From positions 145,729 through 205,876 of the forward strand of contig WTGJ01000004.1 in NCBI GenBank assembly GCA_011523615.1: DNA of 60,148 nt, given 5' to 3'. Within the stretch, counting starts at the first letter, position 1; each line of letters opens with the position of its first letter. The notes beneath the pieces are model-generated. The model had not been told where the DNA came from. It did not search any database and saw only the letters and a program-made list of their open reading frames with translations. Of this stretch, positions 1-8,823 are shown piece by piece. The translations under genes and the position numbers were made by a program. Source of the DNA: Chloroflexota bacterium (GTDB lineage: Bacteria > Chloroflexota > Anaerolineae > Aggregatilineales > Phototrophicaceae).

Positions 1-2404
1 GGCGCGCTAAGGCGCGCCTTAAATTCGGTTCCGCGGCGCCATAACGCATTTCGGCAGTGGAGTCAACTGTTGTCGGTGGTAGCATGTGTCGCATCACGTC
101 ACTGCGTGCACCTTCCAGAACCGCGGGATGGTTATAGAGCCATCGTGTGTCAAACGGGCGATATGAACAAGGCTGGATGAACGCATCCCAATCCTCTTCA
201 TTTGCGATTGCCTGTCTGGCTTCCGTCAAGCGCCAGTGTGGTTTGTCTCTGAGTGAGTACCGCATGCGAATGCTTTCGTCTGTATTGTCTTGGGTGCTGT
301 GGATATCACGAAATTCGACCATTCGTTGCCTGAGTTTTTCTATATCAAAGTCCAGCACAAAATTGTCTCGACTCGTAACGATGCCAGTCGAGTTGATGGG
401 AAATACATCCGTGATGTTCCAACCTTGCTCGTATTCGCGCCAACCTTCGTAATCGAAGGGCACAAAAAAGTACGAGGGTGATTGTGGTTCGATCTCTTGC
501 CAATCCGTATTGGTCACATCGAAAGCGTTCAGCCAGGCGTATTTTTCTTTACGCAAACCCCAGAGGTCGGCATGAAATACCCGCGACGGGCCAGTGTGTC
601 CGCGCTGCTTCACGAAAAAGGCGATGCTGACGCCCTGCTGGATATCGAAGACGTTCTCATCTTTGTTGCCCTCCGGCGTCACTTCTTTTTTCTTGCTGTT
701 GCCGTGCAGATCCAGCACGTAAATTTCGCTGAAGCTCTCCAGGAGGGATTGCCGCATGCCGCGGAAGGTGGGGTTATCCAGCCAGCCGTGATTGGTGATG
801 AAGGCCAGGATGCCTTCGCCATTGCGTTCGATGCGCCACTGGCCGAAACGTAAAAACTTAACGTAATCATCCTGCAGCCATTTCGGATTCTTCTCTCCCA
901 GCGGGAGACCGTCGACAAAGTAATAATCCCGCAGCAGCTCTCGTATCCACGCCCCCTTATTGGCGCTGTGACCGCTATACGGCGGGTTGCCCAGCACGAC
1001 CATGATTGGCTTCTCGTTCTTCACTGCCGCCGCGGCCTGCGCTTCGGTTGCGATGTAGTCATCCCACATCTCTTGCTGGACCTTGCGGCCGGGATCCAGC
1101 GTATTCGTCAGGTAAATGCCCAGGCGGTCATCTTCACCGAGTTGAAAATTCGTCTTTTTCAAGTACAGCGCCAGCCGCATATGGGCCAGGGTATAGGGCG
1201 CCATCAGCAGCTCGAAGCCATAGAGCCGCGGCAGGACCTGGCGGCGCACGTAATCCGGCCAGGTACCGCGCTGGCTGGCCATCGTCTCGTAGATCTGTTC
1301 CAGGACGCGCAACAGGAAACTGCCCGTGCCCGCCGCCGGATCGAGGATGTGCACATCGCGGTCGGCCAGGCCATCGCGGCGGCCGAAATGCGAGCGCAGC
1401 AGGGCATCGACGCTGCGCACGATGTAACCGACGACCGGCTCGGGGGTAAAATACACCCCTCGTTGTTCGCGCAGGGCGGGGTCGTGGGTGGCGAGGAAAT
1501 CTTCGTAGAAATGGACGACGGCGTCGCGCTGCTCGGTGCCGCTGCGGAAATCGCGCATGACCTCGCTGATCTGGGTATGGCCGAGGCGGGTGGTCAGCTG
1601 ATCGACGGCCCATTTCACATCGCGCTCCAGATACTGGAGGATGTGACCGAATTCGCGGTGCAGGAAGGGGTTGGTGCTGGGCATATGCGTGAAGACCGTG
1701 CCAGTGGTGAATTCCGCCGCGGGCAGCTGCTCCAATTCCATGCGCGCAGCGAAGAGGGCGTAGGCGATGGTCTGGGCGTACATATCGGCAAAAGCGGCGT
1801 TGCTCAGCGCGGGCAACAGCTCCTGCTCCAGGTCGTGCTTGTGCTTCCAGAGGAAGGTTTTGCGCTGCGGCTCATCGAGGATGGCGCGGATCTGGTGGGC
1901 GATTTCGCGGGTGAGGGTGGCCATGACCTGGGCCAATTCATCGGGCGAGCGGATGTCCTGCGGGCTGCTGCGCAGGAATCGTTCGAGGAAGAAACGCAGC
2001 TTGGCATTGCGGTGGTAGCGATTGTGCAGCCGACCCTCGCGGAAGGTGGCGAAGGACAAACTCTCTTGCCATTCACCGCCGCGGAACCAGCGGAATTCCA
2101 GGTAATTGGTCAGGATGAGGTTGTCGCAGGCCTTGCGGTAGCGTCCGAGTTGCTCGCTCTGCGCGGCCTCAGCCAGGTTCACGTGAAGATCCTTGCACTC
2201 GATGTAACCCAGCGGCATGCCTTCGCGTTGGATGACGATATCGGGCGCGCCGAATTCCTGCTGTTTTGGCTCGTTGATGACCGAAATCGTAGGATCGAGC
2301 TCCGACAGCAATTCTTTCAGCGCAGTGTAATAACTGCGTTCAGTGGCGATGCGACTCTCATGTTCTGCTTCGATCTTGCGATAGTACGCGAGGATGGGAT
2401 CCAT
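1..2404 (-). CDS. Type IIG/ISP-like restriction enzyme: nuclease plus N6-adenine DNA methyltransferase (partial)
   Basis: Open frame on the minus strand from ATG at 2404 to the window edge without a stop, at least 801 residues. It should both cut DNA and methylate adenine in one polypeptide. A PD-(D/E)xK nuclease signature lies near the N-terminus (D55, then E69-C-K71). After a helical region come GVYFTPEPVV (about residue 315), the SAM-binding DPAAGTGSFL (355-364) and the catalytic NPPY (473-476). No helicase motifs appear between nuclease and methylase, so the layout is closer to type IIG than to true type ISP. The last part holds the RPFDTRW segment usual before the recognition domain. An AGGGA ribosome site lies 9 nt before ATG. 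The gene is divergent from rpe with only 46 bp between them. The 3' end, including most of the target recognition region, lies outside the window. Domain calls are by motif; specificity is unknown. Confidence 0.88.
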   Translation of the reverse strand, partial: MDPILAYYRKIEAEHESRIATERSYYTALKELLSELDPTISVINEPKQQEFGAPDIVIQREGMPLGYIECKDLHVNLAEAAQSEQLGRYRKACDNLILTNYLEFRWFRGGEWQESLSFATFREGRLHNRYHRNAKLRFFLERFLRSSPQDIRSPDELAQVMATLTREIAHQIRAILDEPQRKTFLWKHKHDLEQELLPALSNAAFADMYAQTIAYALFAARMELEQLPAAEFTTGTVFTHMPSTNPFLHREFGHILQYLERDVKWAVDQLTTRLGHTQISEVMRDFRSGTEQRDAVVHFYEDFLATHDPALREQRGVYFTPEPVVGYIVRSVDALLRSHFGRRDGLADRDVHILDPAAGTGSFLLRVLEQIYETMASQRGTWPDYVRRQVLPRLYGFELLMAPYTLAHMRLALYLKKTNFQLGEDDRLGIYLTNTLDPGRKVQQEMWDDYIATEAQAAAAVKNEKPIMVVLGNPPYSGHSANKGAWIRELLRDYYFVDGLPLGEKNPKWLQDDYVKFLRFGQWRIERNGEGILAFITNHGWLDNPTFRGMRQSLLESFSEIYVLDLHGNSKKKEVTPEGNKDENVFDIQQGVSIAFFVKQRGHTGPSRVFHADLWGLRKEKYAWLNAFDVTNTDWQEIEPQSPSYFFVPFDYEGWREYEQGWNITDVFPINSTGIVTSRDNFVLDFDIEKLRQRMVEFRDIHSTQDNTDESIRMRYSLRDKPHWRLTEARQAIANEEDWDAFIQPCSYRPFDTRWLYNHPAVLEGARSDVMRHMLPPTTVDSTAEMRYGAAEPNLRRALAR

Positions 2405-2438
2405 GGCTCGTTCCCTACCGAATTGCCGCTGCGGGCGC

Positions 2439-2444
2439 TAGACT
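2439..2444 (+). promoter_or_regulatory. Candidate -10 box of rpe (leaderless)
   Basis: TAGACT ends 6 nt before the rpe ATG, so transcription would start at or next to the start codon. No good -35 box and no Shine-Dalgarno sequence are seen. The spacing matches Deinococcus-style TANNNT leaderless promoters. Confidence 0.4.
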
Positions 2445-2450
2445 GGTGCC

Positions 2451-3119
2451 ATGCTCATTTTAGCACCTTCTTTGTTGGCGGCAGATTTTGCGCGCCTGGC
2501 GGAAGAGGTGCGGGCGGTGGAGCGGGCGGGTGCGGATCGCCTGCACCTGGATGTCATGGATGGGCATTTCGTGCCCAACCTGAGCTTTGGCATCCCGGTC
2601 GTCGCCGCCATCCGCCGGGTGACGGACTTGCCGCTCGCCGTCCATTTGATGATCGAACGACCGGAGCGGCATCTGGCAGCCTTCGCCCGCGCCGGCGCGG
2701 ATGTCCTGACGGTGCACGTTGAAGCGGTGCGGGATGCTGAAGAGGCGTTGCGGCGGATCCGCAGCCTGGGCTTGCGCGCTGGCCTGGCTTTGAACCCGGA
2801 TACGCCGGTGGCCCGCTTGCCGGCAGCTGCGCTCGCGTCGGCGGATGAGTTGCTGGTGATGACGGTAGAACCGGGTTTCAGCGGGCAAGCGTTCCGCGCC
2901 GATGTTCTGCCCAAGTTGCAAGAACTCCACGAGCGGTGGGCCGATGCCCTCACGCTCGTCGTCGATGGCGGCATCGATGCGCAGAGTGCGCCGCTCTGCG
3001 TGGCGGCGGGAGCGCGCGTGCTCGTCGCTGGCAGCGCCATCTTCCAGCACCCCAGCGCGGATTATGGGCGGGCGCTGGGGGAAATCCGCCGGGCAGCGCG
3101 GGTCGCCGCCGAGACCTGA
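2451..3119 (+). CDS. rpe: Ribulose-phosphate 3-epimerase
   Basis: A 222-residue TIM-barrel enzyme that interconverts D-ribulose 5-phosphate and D-xylulose 5-phosphate in the cytosolic pentose phosphate pathway. Family hallmarks are all present: APSLLAADF at the N-terminus, LHLDVMDGHFVPNLSFG with the catalytic Asp and metal-binding His, VHLMIE, PGFSGQAF (GFGGQ in most members) and VDGGID near the C-terminus. The length is normal. The start is fixed by the conserved N-terminus. The ATG has no Shine-Dalgarno sequence but has a -10-like TAGACT 6 nt upstream. Only 4 bp separate its stop from the next gene, so it probably heads an operon with the DegV-family gene and recG. Confidence 0.96.
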   Translation: MLILAPSLLAADFARLAEEVRAVERAGADRLHLDVMDGHFVPNLSFGIPVVAAIRRVTDLPLAVHLMIERPERHLAAFARAGADVLTVHVEAVRDAEEALRRIRSLGLRAGLALNPDTPVARLPAAALASADELLVMTVEPGFSGQAFRADVLPKLQELHERWADALTLVVDGGIDAQSAPLCVAAGARVLVAGSAIFQHPSADYGRALGEIRRAARVAAET

Positions 3120-3123
3120 TGCG

Positions 3124-4014
3124 ATGAAAGCGGCAGGGATGCACATCATCACCGATAGTTATGCGCGTTTTCTCCAACCCACGCAGTTGATCGACGCGCC
3201 GCTCACCATATTGCCCAACCGCTTTCAAGTCGATGGGCTCTGGCAGCGAGAGCACGCCGGCCAGCCGGTGGTCGCGCTGTTGAAACGGATGAAAGAAGCG
3301 CAATCACCGCCCCAATTGCACCCTCCCAGCAGCGAGGATTACGCGCAGTTGTTCACGCGCCTGGGCATGGAACACGAGACGATCTTGAGCATCCACGCCT
3401 CGGCTGAAGTATCGCCGACGCTGGCGCACGCCCGCGAGGCAGCGCGCGTATTGCATGGACATTGCCACATCGAATTGTTCGATTCCCAGAACATTTCGGT
3501 GATGCAGGGCATGTTGGTGGAAGCGGCGATCGCTGCCTGCCGCGGCCAAACTGATATCGCGGATTTGGTGCCCGCCCTGCGGGGGATGACGCACCGCATT
3601 TACTCCGTCTTCCTGGTCGAGGATCTGTCGTCATTACAACGCAACGGCTATCTCAGTCTGGCGCACCAAATCTTGAGCGAAATGCACGATTTGCGGGTGG
3701 TGGTATCGATGGAAGGCGGCGCGTTGCACTTGATCGAGAAAGCGCGCACCCGGGCGGCGGGCATCGAACGATTGGTGGAATTCGTCCTCGAGTTCGAAGA
3801 ATTGGAATGCGGATATATCCTCCAGGCGCAACCGGGGCACACAGAAACGACGCGCATCCTGCGGGAACGGCTGGCGCAGGAACGTCCCGGTGCGCAATTC
3901 GGTCAGTTGATCTATGGCGCATCGCTGGCGGCTCACATCGGCACGGAGGCGACGGGGATCGCGTTGCTGGAGCGCGAGCCCAATGGCGCTGAACTGGGCA
4001 TGGGCGGGGCATGA
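3124..4014 (+). CDS. DegV family (fatty-acid binding) protein
   Basis: A 296-residue protein with the DegV layout: N-terminal HIITDSYARF, a TILPNRFQVDG segment that usually follows the first strand, and a SIHASAEVSPTLAHA stretch equivalent to the family SS.LSGTY region. DegV/FakB proteins hold a fatty acid and, in Firmicutes, present it to the FakA kinase. No FakA partner is visible here, so the role is open. The start is uncertain: ATG at 3124 lies 4 bp after rpe, and ATG at 3139 sits directly before the conserved HIITDS. An open frame reaches further upstream inside rpe but is not credible as coding. The stop overlaps the recG start by 4 bp (ATGA), so the two are translationally coupled. 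Confidence 0.85.
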   Translation: MKAAGMHIITDSYARFLQPTQLIDAPLTILPNRFQVDGLWQREHAGQPVVALLKRMKEAQSPPQLHPPSSEDYAQLFTRLGMEHETILSIHASAEVSPTLAHAREAARVLHGHCHIELFDSQNISVMQGMLVEAAIAACRGQTDIADLVPALRGMTHRIYSVFLVEDLSSLQRNGYLSLAHQILSEMHDLRVVVSMEGGALHLIEKARTRAAGIERLVEFVLEFEELECGYILQAQPGHTETTRILRERLAQERPGAQFGQLIYGASLAAHIGTEATGIALLEREPNGAELGMGGA

Positions 4015-6494
4015 GACCCTCGCCATTCGAAACCCTGCAGAAAATCCTGCGCCTGGAGCGGGAGCAAGGCTATGCCAATCGCGCGGTGGTGGGCGGGCTG
4101 TCGGCTTACGCGCAAGCCTGGCAAAAACAGGCCACGGCGGCGGCTCGCCGAGCAGAACAGCGGGGACAAATCGCTGAAATTTCCCGACAATTGCAAGCCT
4201 ACGATTCGGCCGATGCTGCGAACCGGGAAGCCTGCATTCGTGACGTGCTGCGCATTTTGCATCGATCGCCCCGAGCGGAGCAGAGCGCCCCCGCTGCGGG
4301 GGAAGCCAGCGCGGCGAAAAGGGCCCCGCGAACCAGAGCGCAAGCACGAAAAGCGCAAGCCTCCCCTACCACCACCGATGTGCCACCGCTGAACGTACGT
4401 TCTTTGCAGCGGAAACCGGCGCCGAATGCTACCGACGCCATCCTGAGCTGGCAGGCTTTGCAAGCACCGGTCACCGAAATCAAAGGGATCGGGGACAAGT
4501 TGGCGAAAACCCTAGCGGAGAAGAGCATCCGCAGCATACGCGATTTGCTGTTTGAGCTGCGACCGCGTCGTTATGAAGATTATCGGCAGCTGCGGCCCTT
4601 GAATGCCATCGTCACGGAGCAGGCCGTCACCGTCATCGGCACGGTTCGGCAGACCTGGCACGAAATCGGTCGCAACCAGCGGCGCGATTTCTGCTTGATT
4701 CTGGAAGATACGTCAGGTTCTTTGCGCGTGAAATTCTTTGGGCAGCATTTTCTGGAACGCAGCATCGAGCCGGGCATGCGCTTGAGCCTGAGTGGGACGG
4801 TGCGCTTTTACCGCGATCAACTGCAAATGGCGAACCCGGAATGGCAATTGCTGGAAGAAGGAAGCTTGCATGTCGGGCAGATCGTGCCGATTTACCCGCA
4901 AGTGGAAGGTTGGCCGCAAAAGACGCTGCGCCGTACGATGCAAGGCGCGTTGAAAGAGTGGGCGGCGCGCGTCCCCGAAGCGCTGACTTTGGATATCCGT
5001 GAGCGTTGCGAATTGCCCGATCTGGATTGGGCTTTGCGGCACATTCATTTTCCGGAAAGCGATGCTCACCAACAGTTGGCCGAGGCCCGGTTGAGCTTCG
5101 ACGCCCTGTTGAGCTGGCAATTGGCTTTGTTGGCGCGGCGCCGAGAATGGCACGCTCAAACCGGACCGCAACTGAACGTGGTTGAAAAGGAAGCAGAGGC
5201 GTTGCCCAGGCAGCTGTTCGACTTTGCGCTGACCGCGGCCCAGGAACGAGTCTATCAAGAGATTCGCGGCGATCTGATGGGCGACCGGCCGATGATTCGC
5301 TTGCTGCAGGGCGACGTAGGTTCGGGCAAAACGGCGGTGGCGGCCCTCGCGATGTTCCTCACGCAACAAAGCGGCGCCCAGGCGGCCCTCATGGCGCCGA
5401 CGGGCATCCTGGCGGAGCAGCACCATCGTAACCTGAGTGAAATCAGCCAACGATTGCCGGATCCACCGCAGATTGCCTTATTGACCGCCGCCTTATCCGC
5501 CCCAGAACGCCGGGAAGTGTTGCAGGGCCTGGCGGCAGGTGAGATCGACCTGGTGGTGGGGACGCATGCTTTGATCCAGGCGGAGGTTGTGTTTGCGAAT
5601 CTGGCGTTGGTGATCACGGATGAGGAGCAACGATTCGGGCTGGGTCAGCGCAAGGACCTGCGTGGGAAGGGGGAGCACCCTCACTTGCTCGTCATGTCGG
5701 CGACGCTCATGCCGCGCACGCTGGCCGTCACGCTTGCCCCGGATATGGATGTCAGCACCCTGGATGAGTTGCCGCACGGGCGCAGAGATACCCACACCCG
5801 CCTGTATTCGCCCCGGCAGCGAGCGGAAGCGTACCGTTTGCTGTCCCTGGAATTGGATCGGGGTGGGCAGGCATTTGTCGTCAACCCGATGGTGGAACCC
5901 GGAACCGGCGGTTCGCTGGATGTGCGCAGTCGCTATGAATGGTTGCAGCGCAATTTTCCGGATAAGCGGGTGGATCTATTGCATGGCCAAATGGGCACGA
6001 TGGAAAAAGAAGCGGCGATGCAAGCGATGGCAACGGGAGAAACGAATGTGTTGGCGACAACTTCCATCGCCGAAGTCGGCATCGATATCCCACGGGCGAG
6101 CGTGATGTTGATCGAAGGCGCGAACCGCTTTGGTCTGGCGCAGTTGCATCAGTTGCGCGGTCGGGTGGGGCGCAGCGGTCAAGCTTCATATTGCTTGCTG
6201 ATCGCCGAAAATGAAGATGAAATGCACAACCAGCGCCTGCAAGCGATGCTAAACACGGCGGATGGTTTCGCATTGGCCCAATTGGACTGGCAGCAACGCT
6301 GGCAGGGCACGATCCACGGGATGCAGGATGTGAAGCCCCTCGGCCTGACTCACCTGCTCACATCCTCATCGGAGCTCCTGGCGCAGAGTCAGCAGGAAGC
6401 GCGACGGATCTTTCGGGAAGATCCTGATTTGACTCAAGATCAGCACGCTTTGTTGGCCGAATGGGTTCGGGAAATCTGGCAAAAGCCTCAGTAA
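4011..6494 (+). CDS. recG: ATP-dependent DNA helicase RecG
   Basis: An 827-residue branched-DNA helicase that remodels stalled forks and Holliday junctions. Residues 1 to about 145 form a charged N-terminal extension ahead of the wedge domain, making it longer than the E. coli protein (about 690). The wedge begins near VTEIKGIGDKLAKTL and continues with an OB-fold region. Walker A is LLQGDVGSGKTAVA, motif II is DEEQRFG, and the C-terminal helicase half has GRVGRSGQASYC. Motif III reads MSATLMPRTLA, while most RecG proteins have ATPIPRTL; the substitution is notable but need not inactivate. The start overlaps the DegV-family stop by 4 bp. Confidence 0.95.
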   Translation: MRPSPFETLQKILRLEREQGYANRAVVGGLSAYAQAWQKQATAAARRAEQRGQIAEISRQLQAYDSADAANREACIRDVLRILHRSPRAEQSAPAAGEASAAKRAPRTRAQARKAQASPTTTDVPPLNVRSLQRKPAPNATDAILSWQALQAPVTEIKGIGDKLAKTLAEKSIRSIRDLLFELRPRRYEDYRQLRPLNAIVTEQAVTVIGTVRQTWHEIGRNQRRDFCLILEDTSGSLRVKFFGQHFLERSIEPGMRLSLSGTVRFYRDQLQMANPEWQLLEEGSLHVGQIVPIYPQVEGWPQKTLRRTMQGALKEWAARVPEALTLDIRERCELPDLDWALRHIHFPESDAHQQLAEARLSFDALLSWQLALLARRREWHAQTGPQLNVVEKEAEALPRQLFDFALTAAQERVYQEIRGDLMGDRPMIRLLQGDVGSGKTAVAALAMFLTQQSGAQAALMAPTGILAEQHHRNLSEISQRLPDPPQIALLTAALSAPERREVLQGLAAGEIDLVVGTHALIQAEVVFANLALVITDEEQRFGLGQRKDLRGKGEHPHLLVMSATLMPRTLAVTLAPDMDVSTLDELPHGRRDTHTRLYSPRQRAEAYRLLSLELDRGGQAFVVNPMVEPGTGGSLDVRSRYEWLQRNFPDKRVDLLHGQMGTMEKEAAMQAMATGETNVLATTSIAEVGIDIPRASVMLIEGANRFGLAQLHQLRGRVGRSGQASYCLLIAENEDEMHNQRLQAMLNTADGFALAQLDWQQRWQGTIHGMQDVKPLGLTHLLTSSSELLAQSQQEARRIFREDPDLTQDQHALLAEWVREIWQKPQ

Positions 6495-6598
6495 ATCACC
6501 ACCTGCTTGTTGGCTGGCTTACCCCGTTTGCATACTGTTGGATCGTACGCAACATCGCCGCCAATTCATTCATCTGCAAGACGGAGAGGGGTTGTGGC

Positions 6599-6612
6599 TT
6601 ACAATGTTGTAA
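6599..6612. promoter_or_regulatory. Palindrome TTACAA-TG-TTGTAA upstream of coaD
   Basis: Perfect 6-bp inverted repeat with a 2-bp centre in the 202-bp gap between recG and coaD. It lies about 30 bp upstream of the candidate coaD -35 box. It looks like a dimeric regulator site. No regulator can be assigned from the sequence. Confidence 0.3.
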
Positions 6613-6640
6613 CACGCCTGTCAGTGGGCAGGGGTGCAGA

Positions 6641-6668
6641 TTGCTCAGATCTCAATTGGACATAACAT
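6641..6668 (+). promoter_or_regulatory. Candidate coaD promoter
   Basis: TTGCTC and TAACAT are separated by 16 bp. Transcription would start about 20 nt before the TTG start of coaD. Matches to the sigma-70 consensus are moderate (4 of 6 in each box). Confidence 0.4.
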
Positions 6669-6696
6669 GGAGCCAGGATGAAGCGAGGTCTGCAGA

Positions 6697-7209
6697 TTGT
6701 CAGAGCGCTTGGCGGTATACCCGGGAACCCTGGACCCTTTGCATTATGGGCACATCGATATCATCCAGAGAGCGACGAGAATTTTTGACCGTGTCATCGT
6801 CGCCATTTATGATCAGCGGCGAGGGCAGAAGGAAGTGCTCTTTTCCATTGCCGAAAGGATGGCGCTGGCCCGATCGGTCCTGGCGGGGATGCCTGAGGTA
6901 GAAGTTGCCAGTTTCTCGGGTCTGGTAGTAGAATACGCCCATCGTGTCGGGGCGCTGGCATTGGTCCGGGGACTGCGCGTTTTTTCTGATTTTGAGTACG
7001 AGTTTCGGATGGGATTGGCGAACAAGCAGTTGGCCCCACAGCTGGAAACCGTGGTGATCATGTCGGATGAACAGCACATTCACCTCAGTTCCAGCACGAT
7101 CCGCGAGATCGCAGAGCTGGGCGGTGATGTTTCACGCATGGTGCCTCCCGCTGTGCTGACCGCGCTTTGCCGCAAGTATCCAACCGTTTCCAGAAGGAAT
7201 GAGGGGTAA
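6697..7209 (+). CDS. coaD: Phosphopantetheine adenylyltransferase
   Basis: A 170-residue nucleotidyltransferase that makes dephospho-CoA from 4'-phosphopantetheine and ATP, the penultimate step of coenzyme A synthesis. AVYPGTLDPLHYGHIDII carries the T/HxGH ATP-binding motif, LALVRGLRVFSDFEYE is the family RGLR segment, and HLSSSTIREIAE is the C-terminal ISSTxVR motif. The length is normal. The start is TTG at 6697, preceded by a GCGAGG ribosome site; no in-frame ATG lies close enough to the conserved N-terminus. The next gene begins 4 bp after the stop. Confidence 0.95.
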   Translation: MSERLAVYPGTLDPLHYGHIDIIQRATRIFDRVIVAIYDQRRGQKEVLFSIAERMALARSVLAGMPEVEVASFSGLVVEYAHRVGALALVRGLRVFSDFEYEFRMGLANKQLAPQLETVVIMSDEQHIHLSSSTIREIAELGGDVSRMVPPAVLTALCRKYPTVSRRNEG

Positions 7210-7213
7210 ATCC

Positions 7214-7819
7214 ATGGATATCCAACACCTGCTGCAACGTCTGGAAGACGTGATTGAGGCGGGGCGCCATATGCCATTCAGCCGCTATACGCTCATCGAT
7301 GAAGTACGAGCGTTGGAGCTGATCGATCAGTTGCGCATTTCGATACCCGAAGAGGTCGAGAAAGCCAAGCGCATCCTGATGCGGCGCGAGGAAATCTTGG
7401 GCGAAGCGCATGAAGAAGGCGAACGGGTCATCGGCCAGGCCCGCAACCGAGGCACGGAGATCGTAGAACGGGAGGTGACCGTACAGGTCGCTCAGAACCG
7501 GGCCAATCTCATCCTTGAGGAAGCGCGCAGAGAAGCATCCCAACTGCGTGCCGATGCCGATGCGTATGTGATTCAGATCCTGAACAAATTGGAGCAGGGT
7601 TTGGCGCGCAACCTCAGCATCACGCGGAACGGGATTCAGTACATGAACCGAACCCTCCCCGTCGGCACTCAGCAGGGTGATGCCAGCGCGGCCCCGGTGC
7701 CGGCCCTGCGGCGAGTGCGCCGAAATGCACCCTTGAGTGAAGAACCCGCGGCAACAGCGGAAAAAGAGCTGGTCGAGGCTTCTCCTTTCTCGTCGCCGGA
7801 GGACATGGTTCGCGGCTAG
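7214..7819 (+). CDS. Coiled-coil protein resembling the ATP synthase b subunit
   Basis: A 201-residue soluble protein with no signal peptide or membrane span. Residues 1 to about 45 hold a short motif (HMPFSRYTLIDEVRALELIDQLR) typical of a conserved family found next to coaD. About 50-145 is a highly charged helix rich in Glu, Arg and Ala, likely a coiled coil of the kind annotated as ATP synthase F0 subunit B-like. The C-terminal 50 residues are low-complexity. The function is unknown; the long helix and the first 40 residues also recall DivIVA-type scaffolds. ATG at 7214 is chosen because GAGGGG lies 7 nt upstream. It probably shares the coaD transcript. Confidence 0.7.
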   Translation: MDIQHLLQRLEDVIEAGRHMPFSRYTLIDEVRALELIDQLRISIPEEVEKAKRILMRREEILGEAHEEGERVIGQARNRGTEIVEREVTVQVAQNRANLILEEARREASQLRADADAYVIQILNKLEQGLARNLSITRNGIQYMNRTLPVGTQQGDASAAPVPALRRVRRNAPLSEEPAATAEKELVEASPFSSPEDMVRG

Positions 7820-8718
7820 GAGGCCGCATCGCGCTCGGCGTATAGCCAGGAACGCCATTCCCATACATCGCTGCCCAATTGGTGCAGGACGGCGGAGAAG
7901 AGCCGCCGGATGGCCCATTCTCGAATCAGGTAAAACAGCAGAACGCTGCTCGCGGCGGTAGCGAAGAGTACGGGCCCGCCACCCAAAGAGGCGGAAAGGA
8001 GCAGCGACCTCAACAACAGGGTTGCGATCAGAGTGAGCAGAGTGGTGCCGATTTGCAAGGCCAGGTAAGCCAGCACCGTAACCATACGGACATCTTCTCG
8101 GGCGGGCAGGAGGGTGGGCATGAGCAAACCGAGCAGGAAACCGAAGAGGATGGCGCCCACATGATTGCAATAAAACAACGCGATGGCGCAGAGAAAATAG
8201 GTCAGGGACAGGAGGATCTGCGTCTCCGGGTCGCGGTGAGGAGTGAAACCATTTTCAGCCAGCGATGAGATCGGTTGGGCGCCTAGGAAGACAGCGAGCA
8301 GGATGGCGACGAGGTAGCACTCCGCGTTGAGACCACGGCGGTTTTCCAGCGCTCGATCGTGATGCAGGCAGGCGATGGCCAGCGACCAGGCTGCGCTCAA
8401 ACCCCCGGCGGGCAGGGCGGCATACAGGGCGAAGCGGCCTTCCGAACGCGCGCGACAGGATTGATCGGCAATTTGCATGGACCAGAGCAAACCTGCGACC
8501 GTCCCCTGGTAGACGCCCAGCAGGTACACACCGGCGACCAACAGCAAGATCAGGGTGGAGAACAGCGCGGGCAAGAGCAGGGCGATGCTGCTGAAGAACA
8601 AGGCGATGATGATCAAGATCGGTGTTGCCGAGAGCGAGGTCGGGCGTGGGTGGTGATGATAGAGTGGGTGACGGGGCTTCTCCTGTAAGGCAGACCAGAT
8701 TTTCCAGGTGAGCTGCAT
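7816..8718 (-). CDS. Polytopic membrane protein, unknown function
   Basis: A 300-residue protein with about seven hydrophobic segments, beginning with a pair near residues 33-75 and later ones around 95-115, 135-150, 165-210 and 215-265. The N-terminal 30 residues are His- and Pro-rich and should be cytoplasmic. No catalytic motif was recognised, so a rhomboid, transporter or glycosyltransferase call is not supported. Its 3' end overlaps the coiled-coil gene on the other strand by 4 bp. The 105-bp gap to mtaB holds divergent -10 elements; its own is TAACCT, 6 nt before ATG, with no ribosome site, which suggests a leaderless mRNA. Confidence 0.75.
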   Translation of the reverse strand: MQLTWKIWSALQEKPRHPLYHHHPRPTSLSATPILIIIALFFSSIALLLPALFSTLILLLVAGVYLLGVYQGTVAGLLWSMQIADQSCRARSEGRFALYAALPAGGLSAAWSLAIACLHHDRALENRRGLNAECYLVAILLAVFLGAQPISSLAENGFTPHRDPETQILLSLTYFLCAIALFYCNHVGAILFGFLLGLLMPTLLPAREDVRMVTVLAYLALQIGTTLLTLIATLLLRSLLLSASLGGGPVLFATAASSVLLFYLIREWAIRRLFSAVLHQLGSDVWEWRSWLYAERDAAS

Positions 8719-8724
8719 GGTTCT

Positions 8725-8730
8725 AGGTTA
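8725..8730 (-). promoter_or_regulatory. Candidate -10 box of the 7816-8718 gene (leaderless)
   Basis: TAACCT on the minus strand, preceded by TG, ends 6 nt before the ATG at 8718. No -35 box or Shine-Dalgarno sequence is evident. Confidence 0.4.
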
Positions 8731-8795
8731 CATCGGTGGGAACCCTCGATCATAGCGCAGGAGCAGCGCTGCACCACGGGATGATGCCTCTGTGA

Positions 8796-8801
8796 TACAA
8801 T
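8796..8801 (+). promoter_or_regulatory. Candidate extended -10 of mtaB
   Basis: TACAAT preceded by TGA gives an extended -10 (TGnTACAAT). Expected initiation is near 8808. The in-frame ATG at 8806 would therefore fall at or before the transcript 5' end, which favours ATG 8824 as the start. Confidence 0.45.
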
Positions 8802-8823
8802 CCAAATGAGGGTGAAGAGCGCG

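Noticed and set aside
968..2722. A 584-codon plus-strand open frame over the restriction enzyme gene
   Set aside because: It is antisense to a gene with clear nuclease and methylase motifs; its product is low-complexity and runs into rpe in the wrong frame.
7085..8170. A 361-codon minus-strand open frame
   Set aside because: It spans coaD's end, the coiled-coil gene and part of the membrane protein gene in another frame; the product shows no credible domain.
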